From assembly GCA_902702965.1 (NCBI GenBank), contig CACRXP010000705.1:155020-219019 (forward strand): DNA of 64,000 nucleotides, read 5' to 3'. Within the stretch, counting starts at the first letter, position 1. Every line of letters starts with the position of its first letter. The stretch comes from Spirometra erinaceieuropaei. Taxonomy: Eukaryota > Platyhelminthes > Cestoda > Diphyllobothriidea > Diphyllobothriidae. Below are positions 23,225 through 31,960 of this stretch, in pieces. Under the pieces are notes generated by a model. That model ran no database searches. It worked only from the letters and a program-made list of their open reading frames with translations, and had not been told where the DNA came from. Both the position numbers and the translations under genes were made by a program.

Positions 23225-23741
23225 AAACAGCAACTTGTAGCGTATAATATTATGCCTATGGCTACCATCATTTAGCGCACATATTACTGAAGTTCAATTT
23301 ATTATATTGCCACAGCCCTGTAAAGGCGACAAACAATGCAGATAGATAAGACGATGGTAATGTCCGGAAACAGTAACTGTGACAAAAATGTATTCCAGAA
23401 TGTGTTGTGACGTAAATATTTTCGAAAATAATAAAGCCCTTTGTTTTTTAGAAAAAACCTATGCTTGTTCATGTGGATACTACCATCAACATCAATACAT
23501 TTCTTGACAGCAGCAGTCGTATTATCACATCTAATTATTTCGTTTACGGAGTTAAGATGTATACCTGTCTGGACGATACACGTTCATCTCGAGGGGGAGT
23601 GTGAGAAATCGATAGCATGATTTTAAATTTATAAATGCAAGTCCTGCGAACAAACGCCTACAGCCATTCATTCTGAGACCTGTAAAGTAACATAAGGAAG
23701 GCTAAAACAGTCAAAGTTTAACAGCTTATAAAGGTACGTGC
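23225..23741. repeat. tandem duplication, unit 2
   Basis: This is the second unit of the pair at 22652-23190, in the same orientation, separated by about 35 bases. Small deletions remove part of the GGTATGATCATGGTGGC stretch. Confidence 0.8.
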
Positions 23742-23781
23742 GAGGAGGAGGCATGAAGGCGGTCAGAGGTCAGGGCACAGA

Positions 23782-24045
23782 GTCCAGTTCTGTCAGTGGC
23801 TTAGGGCGAAGGAGGAGGGAAGAATCTGGAAATTAGCTAAGTCTCTGATTCCTCTTTCTAGCGCGACGTGGCAGCAGGTCTGGACGTGCCTGATGGGTTG
23901 GCCTTTGTTTAGGGGAGTTTTGGCGTTTTTTTCAAACACTATTTGGGAAAATGGTTAAATTGACTAGCCAGTTCTGTCAGTGGCTTAGGGAGAAGGACGG
24001 GTGATGTATCTGAAAATTAACTATGTCTCTGTTTCTTTACGACCA
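23782..24045. repeat. short direct repeat pair
   Basis: About 80 bases starting CCAGTTCTGTCAGTGGCTTA occur at 23782 and again at 23968, each running to a CTAAGTCTCTG/CTATGTCTCTG end. The second copy leads straight into the Penelope fragment, so the repeat may belong to that element. Confidence 0.7.
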
Positions 24046-24245
24046 CGGCATCTGCCGCCGCAGGCATCCGCTGACGCAGGAACTTAGAACGTCTGGCCGG
24101 CATTTGATAAATGACTCGGAAAACTTGGTGGCCGCCGTCAAACAAGTGGGCTACAACTTCATTTAGAAAGGCAAAATGGTGCTCTCGCATCCGCTTGGAT
24201 ATGTGCATAGTGGTTCGACTAATATAATCTGTCGGACAGGAGAGA
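24010..24245 (-). pseudogene. Penelope-like GIY-YIG endonuclease fragment
   Basis: The minus-strand translation has DYISRTTMHISKRMREHHFA, then VVAHLFDGGHQVFRVIYQMP and LRQRMPAAADAV. The YIG motif survives as YISRTT, and the basic R-x-R-x-H region and C-terminal block match 29887-30837. It is truncated at both ends. Confidence 0.65.
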
Positions 24246-24385
24246 CTGAATGCGTATACACGTAGTTAAGATTTCTGAAAAGGCAGAAAATCACTGCCTT
24301 CAAGGCGAGATGCACAGATTTGGTGTAAAGTAGTCTTATCGGCTAGATCGCAGTTAGTAGCCCGGAATGGGAAGCGAACGGCTAC

Positions 24386-24620
24386 CTTGACCATAATCCC
24401 AACCTTAACCCTAACCCTAATCTCAATCGTTACCGTTAATGCTTACGCTAACCATAACCCTAGCCAAAATCTTAAACGTAAACGTAGCCCTTAGAAATAG
24501 CCTTAACTGAGGAGCGTAACGGTAAACTGGAACAAAGTCGTACGCTCTAACACTAATCATAACCCGAAAACCTAAACCTGCAGGCATAACCCTTACTGGA
24601 AAATCGAAAAACATTAAACG
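24386..24620 (+). repeat. degenerate interstitial telomere-like tract
   Basis: CCCTAA-type units, two of them perfect and adjacent (24407-24420, AACCCTAACCCTAA), are followed by decayed variants (CATAACCCTAGCC, CATAACCCGAAAACCTAAAC, CATAACCCTTACTG). The C-rich strand is on the plus strand. Flatworm telomeres are TTAGGG repeats, which this matches. Confidence 0.7.
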
Positions 24621-24839
24621 ATACACTTATCCTAAGCTGAAACGTAAAACAGAAGCAAAATATGTTAGAAGTGATTATGGAGCCCCACAAAATAACCCCA
24701 GTAAGCAACCCCCCCCCTTCAGCCAACTTTAATGCAGGTCCGGGCTATTAACTGGGATCTAGCCGTCTTATTTGAGCGGTTGCGTAGGTGCGAGGGATAC
24801 TGGCGTTTAAGGAGTGACGCAGAAGCTCGTATGGTGATC

Positions 24840-25400
24840 CCCTAGACACGCGAAGTGAGATCTAACTCGTTGTTCTCAGCCTTCGCATGCATAGTTTACA
24901 AAGGCGTCCCTACATGATTTTGTAGGTAAACTTTTCAGGAATGCCATTTTCTCTCAGGCTTATATATTGGCAAGTACAGTATCAAGCCCATCCAGTGTGC
25001 ATAGTCTTCTAGGTCGATTGTTTTGGCAGTGGACCGAGCCTTATTTCTGACTACGAATTACACAAATGTGGAAATTCGCAAGTTTTTCTACGTAGGCTTT
25101 CTTACTAACGAAACACACCTTTACGAAGTATTCCATCCGGCATTATATTACTTAAGACTTCCAAAAGAGGTGACCGTATCTGTTCACTGTTTGGTAAAGT
25201 GTAGATCAAGGCTAGTGGGTCATGGCTCACTTTGTTCAGGGGGTGTTAAAATCGGGCTTCTTAACCGCTGTTGCCAAAACAGCATGGGTGTACCTAACAT
25301 GGAAATAAAGACCTTTTTTGTTTCGACGTCTGGTTTTTCTATAGTTTTTCCTGGGCAGCATCGGCCAGTATAGCAGAAGAGGTCATTCCATCTCCACACC
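24840..25400 (+). pseudogene. segment homologous to gene-family copy C distal part
   Basis: The open frame at 25023-25373 has VDRALFLTTNYTNVEIRKF and THLYEVFHPALYYLRLP, aligned with the minus-strand frame at 5111-4866. It lies on the strand opposite to the exons of copy B at 25.9-28.6 kb, so part of copy B has been inverted relative to copy C. Confidence 0.5.
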
Positions 25401-25870
25401 GAAGATCTGACCGTCGAATGCAAAACGAAACATTTACCCTGCAGCAAAAACGGCGATTCTTCGAGCTTGCAGCAGAAATTATAATCTGGAAGACCTACCG
25501 TAAAATCTGACCAAACAGGCATTCTATCATTTCGTTGACAGGACTGCTGATAAAAAAGACGCTGCGTCTACAGGCGGAATCTTTTTCCTACAGAGACTTG
25601 TATGTGTAACAGAATCGTTGAATTCCTTTCTGGTCTGTGTGCTAATGGTGCATAATTTGTGTCGAATCGGCCTGATCTTTTCTGTCAGTCAGTTTGCAAT
25701 ATCCGCGAGGCTTAATGCACTGTTAAAAAATGCATAACTTTGAGTAAGAAAACACACTTGCAACTTCTTTCCTTGCAGTCCTGGCAACAAAGGATGTTGC
25801 ATACTGTGTGTTTCCCTGAAAGCTTGCAAAGTAGCTAGAAATTCATTGCTATTGTTTAGTAACAAAAGTC
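25221..25870 (-). pseudogene. gene-family copy B, downstream part
   Basis: On the minus strand it parallels 3540-4230 of copy A: the PRGYCKLTDRKDQADSTQ block at about 25710, then a TTCAACGATT-TGTTACACAT segment and a TACTGGCCGATGCTG segment. A 100-codon frame (25522-25220) is open, but its counterpart in A is in a different frame. Confidence 0.4.
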
Positions 25871-25952
25871 GTGCATATGCACCAATAGTGCATACTTAAA
25901 TATATTTAAAAACAAACAGGAAATATACCAAAAGACATTTTCAAGGCATCGC

Positions 25953-26111
25953 CGTCGTTATGATAACTGACAATAGGCAGAGTACGAGCTTCCAAGGCCT
26001 TAGATGGTGGATTCCGCTGAAGGCAACACGAATTATTTCGGCCGAATATGGATTATTTCTTGGAAATAGTCTTATCGCCTTACAGTACGAATCGGAATAC
26101 GTAAATTTGTA
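25953..26111 (-). pseudogene. exon e5 of gene family, copy B
   Basis: The 53-codon open exon has YKFTYSDSYCKAIRLFPRNN and HHLRPWKLVLCLLSVIITT. It aligns with the 54-codon exon at 3248-3409 with one codon missing. The acceptor GATGGAG is kept; the donor is GCGATG in place of GTAATG, so splicing would fail. Confidence 0.5.
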
Positions 26112-26848
26112 CTCCATCGGTGTATTTCCAAGTCGGCCGTTGAGGATAAAAAAAGTCATTTTCCCGTAGATCTCGTTGACTGTTGGTTATTGGAACAAAT
26201 ATTATTTGTTAGATATGGGGTTAAAATGACAAGTACGCAGCGTTTGTATTGAAAGCAAATAACTACTTTTACTGTTAGCTTAAGTATAACAAATGTGCGA
26301 AAATTATTTTTTTTCCTCTTTTTTTAAAAGTTTGATTTGGCTATCAGTTTAAAACCCAAAAAATGTGCAAATCGATGTTTTTTCAACGATTGTGCCCGAT
26401 GCACCGAAGTTTTACCTAGTTTTTATTAGCTGCTATCGATTTCACTTAATAATTCACTTAAAATATGAACTTAATACCTACATGTTTTTCAATCTTCATT
26501 AGACAGTTGTTATCATTTTTGTTTCATGAGTTCATCTGTGCTAAATGAGGTTTACCTTAAAAATTTGATTGAACAATTGATACAATTTAAAAGAGACCTA
26601 TCAACTGTTGTCTCGTGCACAAACCACATAAAAAGGTGAGTGCGGTCTCAACTTACGATATGGGCCGCGTAGCTGTAACCCTTCTCAGGCAAAATACCAC
26701 TGAGTAAAAACTGTATATTTCCGCGTAGCCTTGTTTCCTGAAATAATAATAAATCAGATGACGATTTGACGTAGAAAATGTTAAGTGGAAGCAAAATGTA
26801 ACCTGAGGACTACGATATAATGTTCTTATGATAACTTATGTTACATAC

Positions 26849-26934
26849 CTGAACTCTGTCGGCATACCAAATATATACCTCGCCGTACACTTCAATCCTT
26901 CCAGTCACGTAAACGCCTCCTGGGATCAACGGGT
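26849..26934 (-). CDS. exon e4 of gene family, copy B
   Basis: The 86-nt phase 1-0 exon lies between TATTTGTCACAG and GTTCAG/GTATGT, both good splice sites. It encodes PLIPGGVYVTGRIEVYGEVY then IWYADRVQ without stops. Its phase fits e3 before it (ends phase 1) and e5 after it (starts phase 0). Function unknown. Confidence 0.5.
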
Positions 26935-27514
26935 CTGTGACAAATACATGCTTATTGGGTTTTTCCAATACACAGACAAACAATAATTCAAACAAATAAT
27001 TCCAAGTGATAATTAATATATCATTAACAGCTCATGCGCCTTAAGCAAATGAACCCCCTTTCTTAGTGAAATTAATATAAGGGAGGCGTAGGCCACGCTA
27101 TAGCGTTTGCTCTAAAACAACCTTCTATGATTATCGATTAAAATGGTTAATAGTTGGTGTAACATTTGGACTGCAAACCGGAGGCCTATATAGGCTGACA
27201 TTTGATCATTTATACGATTGGCTTGTGATCTAAACATTAACATTAATGCATTTCGGACTCAACACTGATAGTGTACTTCTCAGTTTATAGGGCTTTGTCT
27301 ACGGTAGGTGAATAGAACGCATACAAAAAATATGTTAGTCATAAATGTTATTCAAAAAGCTGGGCAGTTTTCTACGCGCTAAATTAAATTACTCCGAAAT
27401 GACAACTAGAACACAAACTGTGCCTACTTCCAAATATATCAATGACGTTCAGTTGAATAAATATAAATATAAAGCAGCATCTTTACCATCGACATAAATA
27501 ATGCTAAGGTAAAG

Positions 27515-27637
27515 CTGAAGTTTCGCCTTTTATCTGGACAATTATTGCTGACGACGATTAAGTTTTATCGACGGGATAGGCGGTGATGATGCCCCTTCCA
27601 CCATTTGGAGATCCACCGACTACTGCCCATTCTCTGT
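27515..27637 (-). pseudogene. exon e3 of gene family, copy B
   Basis: The exon has a TGATGCTGTTCAG acceptor, then REWAVVGGSPNGGRGIITAY and one in-frame stop. It is 123 nt, one codon shorter than copies A and C. The donor has decayed. Confidence 0.45.
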
Positions 27638-27868
27638 CTGAACAGCATCAAAGGAAATCAGCATGAGAGCCGAATAAATAAAGTAATAAACCAACGCAAA
27701 ACACAAAAGAAATAGCCTTTGGTAAAGCTTATATTTAAGGAGTAATAAATGAATGGCCTCTTTAAAAGCTAACATTAAGGGGGAGTTAATGGTTTAGATA
27801 TCATATGAAGGTGGTCCATTAGACGAAAGGGGCTTACCTGTTAATGATTGATAGCATGGTTCTCCTAC

Positions 27869-27925
27869 TTCGCACGATCTGGAGATAGATCCCTCACGAA
27901 TCGGCACATTCCCACGGAAGACCGA
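27869..27925 (-). pseudogene. exon e2 of gene family, copy B, second of tandem pair
   Basis: The acceptor is GTAATGCAG. The exon encodes SVFRGNVPIREGSISRSCE in phase 0. A candidate donor GAA/GTAGGA gives 57 nt against 61 nt in the other copy, so the reading phase may be broken or another donor is used. Confidence 0.45.
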
Positions 27926-28001
27926 CTGCATTACAATAAAGTCTCTCATTACGAAGTAAGGTAATTATTAGCGTACAAATTCGAATGAATGCGGGGCTTA
28001 C

Positions 28002-28078
28002 TTGCGGTTTCAGCATGCCAAGGAAATGCAAAGTGAAGGCTGCATTCGGCGCCAAATGAAAAACGGACACATTAGGGC
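28002..28078 (-). CDS. exon e1 of gene family, copy B, second of tandem pair
   Basis: A 77-nt phase 1-0 exon lies between TTTTCATTACAG and CCGCAA/GTAAGC. It encodes PNVSVFHLAPNAAFTLHFLG then MLKPQ. Its length equals that of the copy at 28642-28566, and both splice sites are consensus. Confidence 0.55.
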
Positions 28079-28428
28079 CTGTAATGAAAACAAAGTGGTT
28101 CAGATTAAACATCTATCATATTCGTTTTTTTGTCACCTTAATACGAGTTCAGGAAAAAAGGCGGGGTAGGTGACGATGGTTTCCATTTCACCCTTTCGAT
28201 ACGCAGTGAACATTGCATGATCGATGCCTCTTAAGCACCAAAGGGAATCAGCCCGCCAACCAAACAAATTAAGAACTAAACGAAAGCATGACATAAACAG
28301 CGAATTGAAAGCAATGACCTTTCGAAAAGTTTCTATTTAGAGAAATATAAAAATGCTTCAAATGTATTTAGAGGTCGGATCATTAGAAGTAATGTGCTCA
28401 TTTGTTACTAACGGATAAAATGACTCAC

Positions 28429-28489
28429 CTGGATTACAGGGCGCGGAGGTGGATCTCTGTTGAATTACCACATTCCCAAGCAAAACCGA
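28429..28489 (-). CDS. exon e2 of gene family, copy B, first of tandem pair
   Basis: A 61-nt phase 0-1 exon lies between TTACATAGCAG and AATCCAG/GTGAGT and encodes SVLLGNVVIQQRSTSAPCNP. Phase 0 fits e1, and phase 1 fits e3 or another e1. Confidence 0.55.
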
Positions 28490-28565
28490 CTGCTATGTAA
28501 TAAAGTGTCACATAACGCAGTAAGATGATTATCAGTGTTATAATTCAAAAGAATGTACAGCATAC

Positions 28566-28642
28566 TTGCGGCTTTCGTATACCAGTAAGAGGCAAAGTTA
28601 TGTTTGATTTCGGCGCTGAATGCAAAACGGACGCATCGGCAG
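28566..28642 (-). CDS. exon e1 of gene family, copy B, first of tandem pair
   Basis: A 77-nt phase 1-0 exon lies between TTTTTTCATTCCAG and CCGCAA/GTATGC. It encodes ADASVLHSAPKSNITLPLTG then IRKPQ. With e2 it forms a phase 1-1 pair that is duplicated in tandem about 560 bases apart. Confidence 0.55.
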
Positions 28643-28719
28643 CTGGAATGAAAAAAAAACTGTTTGCATTCCGAGAAGTACTACATACAAATCAATCAGT
28701 AGAACATTAGTTCAGCATT

Positions 28720-29880
28720 TAACCTACCGAGCACACAAGCGAAAAGGACAAGAAGAATACTGGAAATGAACATGCTAAAACCAAATTAATCAGGAACTAA
28801 TGAAAGAAGGTATATGTATTAATGGTTAAACTGAGTTAATATTCTAATGGCAGTTTACGGCTGCAACTTACTCTGAAATGCAAACTGTGCGGATGTAGGC
28901 GAATTCTCCGTGTATTTAAATGTGCATGTGCGTCATAAGAGATGTATGACCTACGACGATCTAAGGTCAAAAACAAAGGAAGCATTTTGACGCGTGTGAT
29001 TACACTACGTACTAATTGATGATCTTAGAGTAAAGCGTGTCTCAAAAGAGAGGTGAATGTGAATCTCAGAGTACTGGTTCAACCGTTCACCACATAGGGG
29101 TGTGAGTGATTAAAATTGGTACAGTAATTGAGGAACAGCAGATGCGGAAAAAATGGAAACGTAGTTCAATATGTTTGATACGCTAAAATGAAATTATATC
29201 ACCAAATAGTGTTTTGCTATAGGATGCACGGCTGGGCAAGCATGTTGTCGATTATTATATATTATGGCCAAGACTGGTGAGGAAGAAGTCTGATTTCACC
29301 GGTAACTTTGCATGTTAATTGTCAGCCAAATATTGCCTTGTCTTATCTTCAACTCTGACCAGCTTTATAAAGGCAACTTATAGGAATTTGCTACCTAATA
29401 AGAAAACATTCGCAGATATTTGCCAATGTGAAAATTTTTTCACCTGAATTCTGCGGCATAAGTATAATCCTAACTGTATTCTGTACACTCCCCTCTGCTA
29501 GCCGACACAGGTCTTTGCTGCATGACATCGTTGGGAAACTAATGAGCAGTTTTACCATGGAAATAAAAATAAATTTGCTGGCATTCGTAGTCTGAACAAA
29601 GATTTAGCAGATGATGTCGTGTTTGATTGATATCGCGCTGCGGACAATATATTATGGTCGTCAATCTGAAACAAATACCTGTTTAAGTTCTCCAAATATA
29701 CCCATTTTGCAATTGAAAAGTCAAGTTGGCGAACGCACTTTTTCGGTAATTCTTCCTCAGGCGAATACAATTACATGAAACGAATTAAAATGTACAAAAT
29801 CAACAGTGTTTATAGATGCCTCAAGGGCTATTAAGTCACTAACACTCATCATCCCCACGCCGCCCGCATGAGAAGGTCGG
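28720..29880. other. no feature recognised
   Basis: This is non-coding, AT-rich sequence with short frames only. No repeat shared with the rest of the window was noticed. Confidence 0.4.
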
Positions 29881-29886
29881 CGGGTG

Positions 29887-30837
29887 TTAGTCGTCAGAGC
29901 TAGGGGAGGGGGGTAAGAGAGTCTTTGAGTAATGATCTTGGGTTGAGTACACGGAGTACCCATCATCGTGATTAGGGATTTGAGGCGGCATGGCTTCATC
30001 GCTTGGGGTTGGCGTTGGCCACGGCAGTGAAAGCGCTTGTGTCAGAGTTTTCTGACAGCGTAACACCGGATTCACTAACCGTATAGCTACTGCCTCTGCC
30101 GTTGCTAGTATCCGTTGGCGTAGGCCTTTAGAGAAGCATGTTGCTGTCCGGTAGACAACCTGAAATGCTTTCTTGGCATCGACTCGGTGGTTCGTATCGA
30201 TTAAATGCGCGAGAATAGAACTCGAAATCGACCGGGTCTCACCTCTGTCTAGCCAGGCGGGCATATGTACACGCACCCTCTTTACCAGGCATATCGTTGT
30301 GCGGCCGATGTATCCTGCTCCACAGGAGCAAGTGAATGAATAAATGCACATTGATTTGGCCTCCAACGGTAGTCTGTCTTTACCTCCCAAACGTAGGAGG
30401 GGAGAGTTTGAGAAGCATACGCGTAAATTCGCCGCAGGGAATGCCCTCGTCATAGCTGTAGTTAGGCGCCGTCGGACTAGTTCGCTCTCTGCGTCTCCTC
30501 TAAAAGGCAATCTTATGAATACATCTTTCTTTTCTGCAGTCGCAACAGTGGGCTTTTCAACGCGTTCCCCAATATTTCGGAGGATAAATCTATCTAGGTA
30601 TCCGTTCTCCCGAAATGTGTTCCGCAGCTGTTGAAGTTCTTCTTTAATAGCTTCAGGTGAGCAGATGCGTCTCACTCCAGCCGCCAATCCCTGGACTAAA
30701 TTGCGTTTGATGTTTAGGAGGACAAAACTGTGGAAATTAACGCATTGTCCCGTCCAGGTTTTCTTTCGGAACACCCTGCGCTGGATAGACCCATCCTCTT
30801 GCCTGTGCAGAAGGACCTGTTTCACTAGTCGAAACAT
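29887..30837 (-). CDS. Penelope-like retrotransposon, RT thumb and GIY-YIG endonuclease
   Basis: A 316-codon frame is uninterrupted. The N-terminal part has RQEDGSIQRRVFRKKTWTGQ, typical of the region just after the RT palm. Around residues 170-215, CIYSFTCSCGAGYIGRTTIC gives the GIY and YIG elements, followed by the basic RVRVHMPAWL. The block ILAHLIDTNHRVDAKKAF and QRILATAEAVAIRL completes the nuclease. The RT catalytic DD motif is missing because the copy is truncated at its 5' end near 30.84 kb. It differs clearly from the hammerhead-linked family at 42-46 kb, so two Penelope lineages are present. The start Met lies inside an ancestral frame and is not a true start. Confidence 0.85.
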   Translation of the reverse strand: MFRLVKQVLLHRQEDGSIQRRVFRKKTWTGQCVNFHSFVLLNIKRNLVQGLAAGVRRICSPEAIKEELQQLRNTFRENGYLDRFILRNIGERVEKPTVATAEKKDVFIRLPFRGDAESELVRRRLTTAMTRAFPAANLRVCFSNSPLLRLGGKDRLPLEAKSMCIYSFTCSCGAGYIGRTTICLVKRVRVHMPAWLDRGETRSISSSILAHLIDTNHRVDAKKAFQVVYRTATCFSKGLRQRILATAEAVAIRLVNPVLRCQKTLTQALSLPWPTPTPSDEAMPPQIPNHDDGYSVYSTQDHYSKTLLPPSPSSDD

Positions 30838-30839
30838 CT

Positions 30840-31425
30840 ATGTTGTCAATACCTCTAATGTAACCATACAAACCCTGAACATAAACACATTTTTATGATA
30901 ATTTTGACAACACAGATTTGCTATAACATAGCTTTTGTTGGGATTGCCTACACTCCCAAAAACATGAGCCAATAAATCTCAAGAGCAGACATGCGCTTTT
31001 TTCTGTACTGCGCAGTCAATAAAGTCATATCGCCTCTCCACTGGAGGGCCCGTCCTCGAAGTATAGATCTGTTGGTCTAGAATGCTCTTCCGAGTTGCAT
31101 TGGGCCGAATGCAGGCAAACCGCAGTAGAGTATTACATATACGTGTTACTTTCCTTTTAGAACTGACTAGACATTTTCCAATGCAACTTCTCGTGTCCAG
31201 TCGTGTTCTGTTTTCCTGCCGCCTTGTTATTGGGGACAAGATTTGAGTGCGCATAGGCTTCATGTGAATTCTGATTACAGGTCGGTTCAGAAGAATTGAC
31301 GACGCATTTTTTATCAACAATGTTTGACGAGTAAGCCGCCTTGAAGCAACTTTTGCAGCAGCAACTGAAGTTTCTTGACGTTCTGAAGGCCAAGCGATTT
31401 AATTCATGCATGGGCCAATTATTCG
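30840..31425. other. unassigned sequence between Penelope and Gypsy relics
   Basis: Minus-strand frames of 113 and 84 codons occur but carry no motif I recognise. Nothing else is supported. Confidence 0.35.
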
Positions 31426-31429
31426 CGAC

Positions 31430-31960
31430 TGGTGTTTTACATTCTGTCGATCACATTGCCAGCAGCATCACTGATTTCCTGTATGTCCCTTAGTCCCACA
31501 TAACATTCGATTCCTTGTACAAACGATACGAGGACGTGTTCTGTGTCGATCCGGCTTGCCAAGATGGTTCGATTGCTACTCAGGAAACTGGACACGGCTG
31601 AATACGAGCATTATACCAATTTCATCCTCCCCAAGAAGTAACTTTCTATGACAAGGTACAGACACTGTCGCTGATTGTTGGCTATCCGTTTCTGATTTTT
31701 AAGACACAATTTCAGTGCCTACGACTGAGCAAGCAAGATTCCGATGATTTTTGCACGTATGCGGGCATTTTCATTCAGGTGTGTGGGCGTTTTCAATACT
31801 GTTTACTCATTGAAGACCAGTTAAATTACCTTATATTCATCTGCGGCCACCAGTTGCTCATGGATGCTTAATATCCGACACATCTTCCATTCAATATGTA
31901 GCAGAACACATTTACCGCACTCCGTGAGCTGGAATTGTATTGTCAAAGGCTGTGTGATTG
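31430..31960 (+). pseudogene. Gypsy-type LTR retrotransposon, gag-like region
   Basis: Pieces in shifting frames are HIASSITDFLYVP, ITFDSLYKRYEDVFCVDPAC, FQCLRLSKQDSDDFCTYAGI and LRELELYCQRLCD. They follow the order of the capsid-like Gag domain I know from flatworm Gypsy elements. Several stops and small deletions break it. No zinc knuckle is visible before the pol remnant. Confidence 0.6.

Noticed and set aside
22652..23741. CRISPR-like or LTR pair
   Set aside because: There are only two long, diverged units; no short spaced repeats, no TG...CA ends and no interior coding region.
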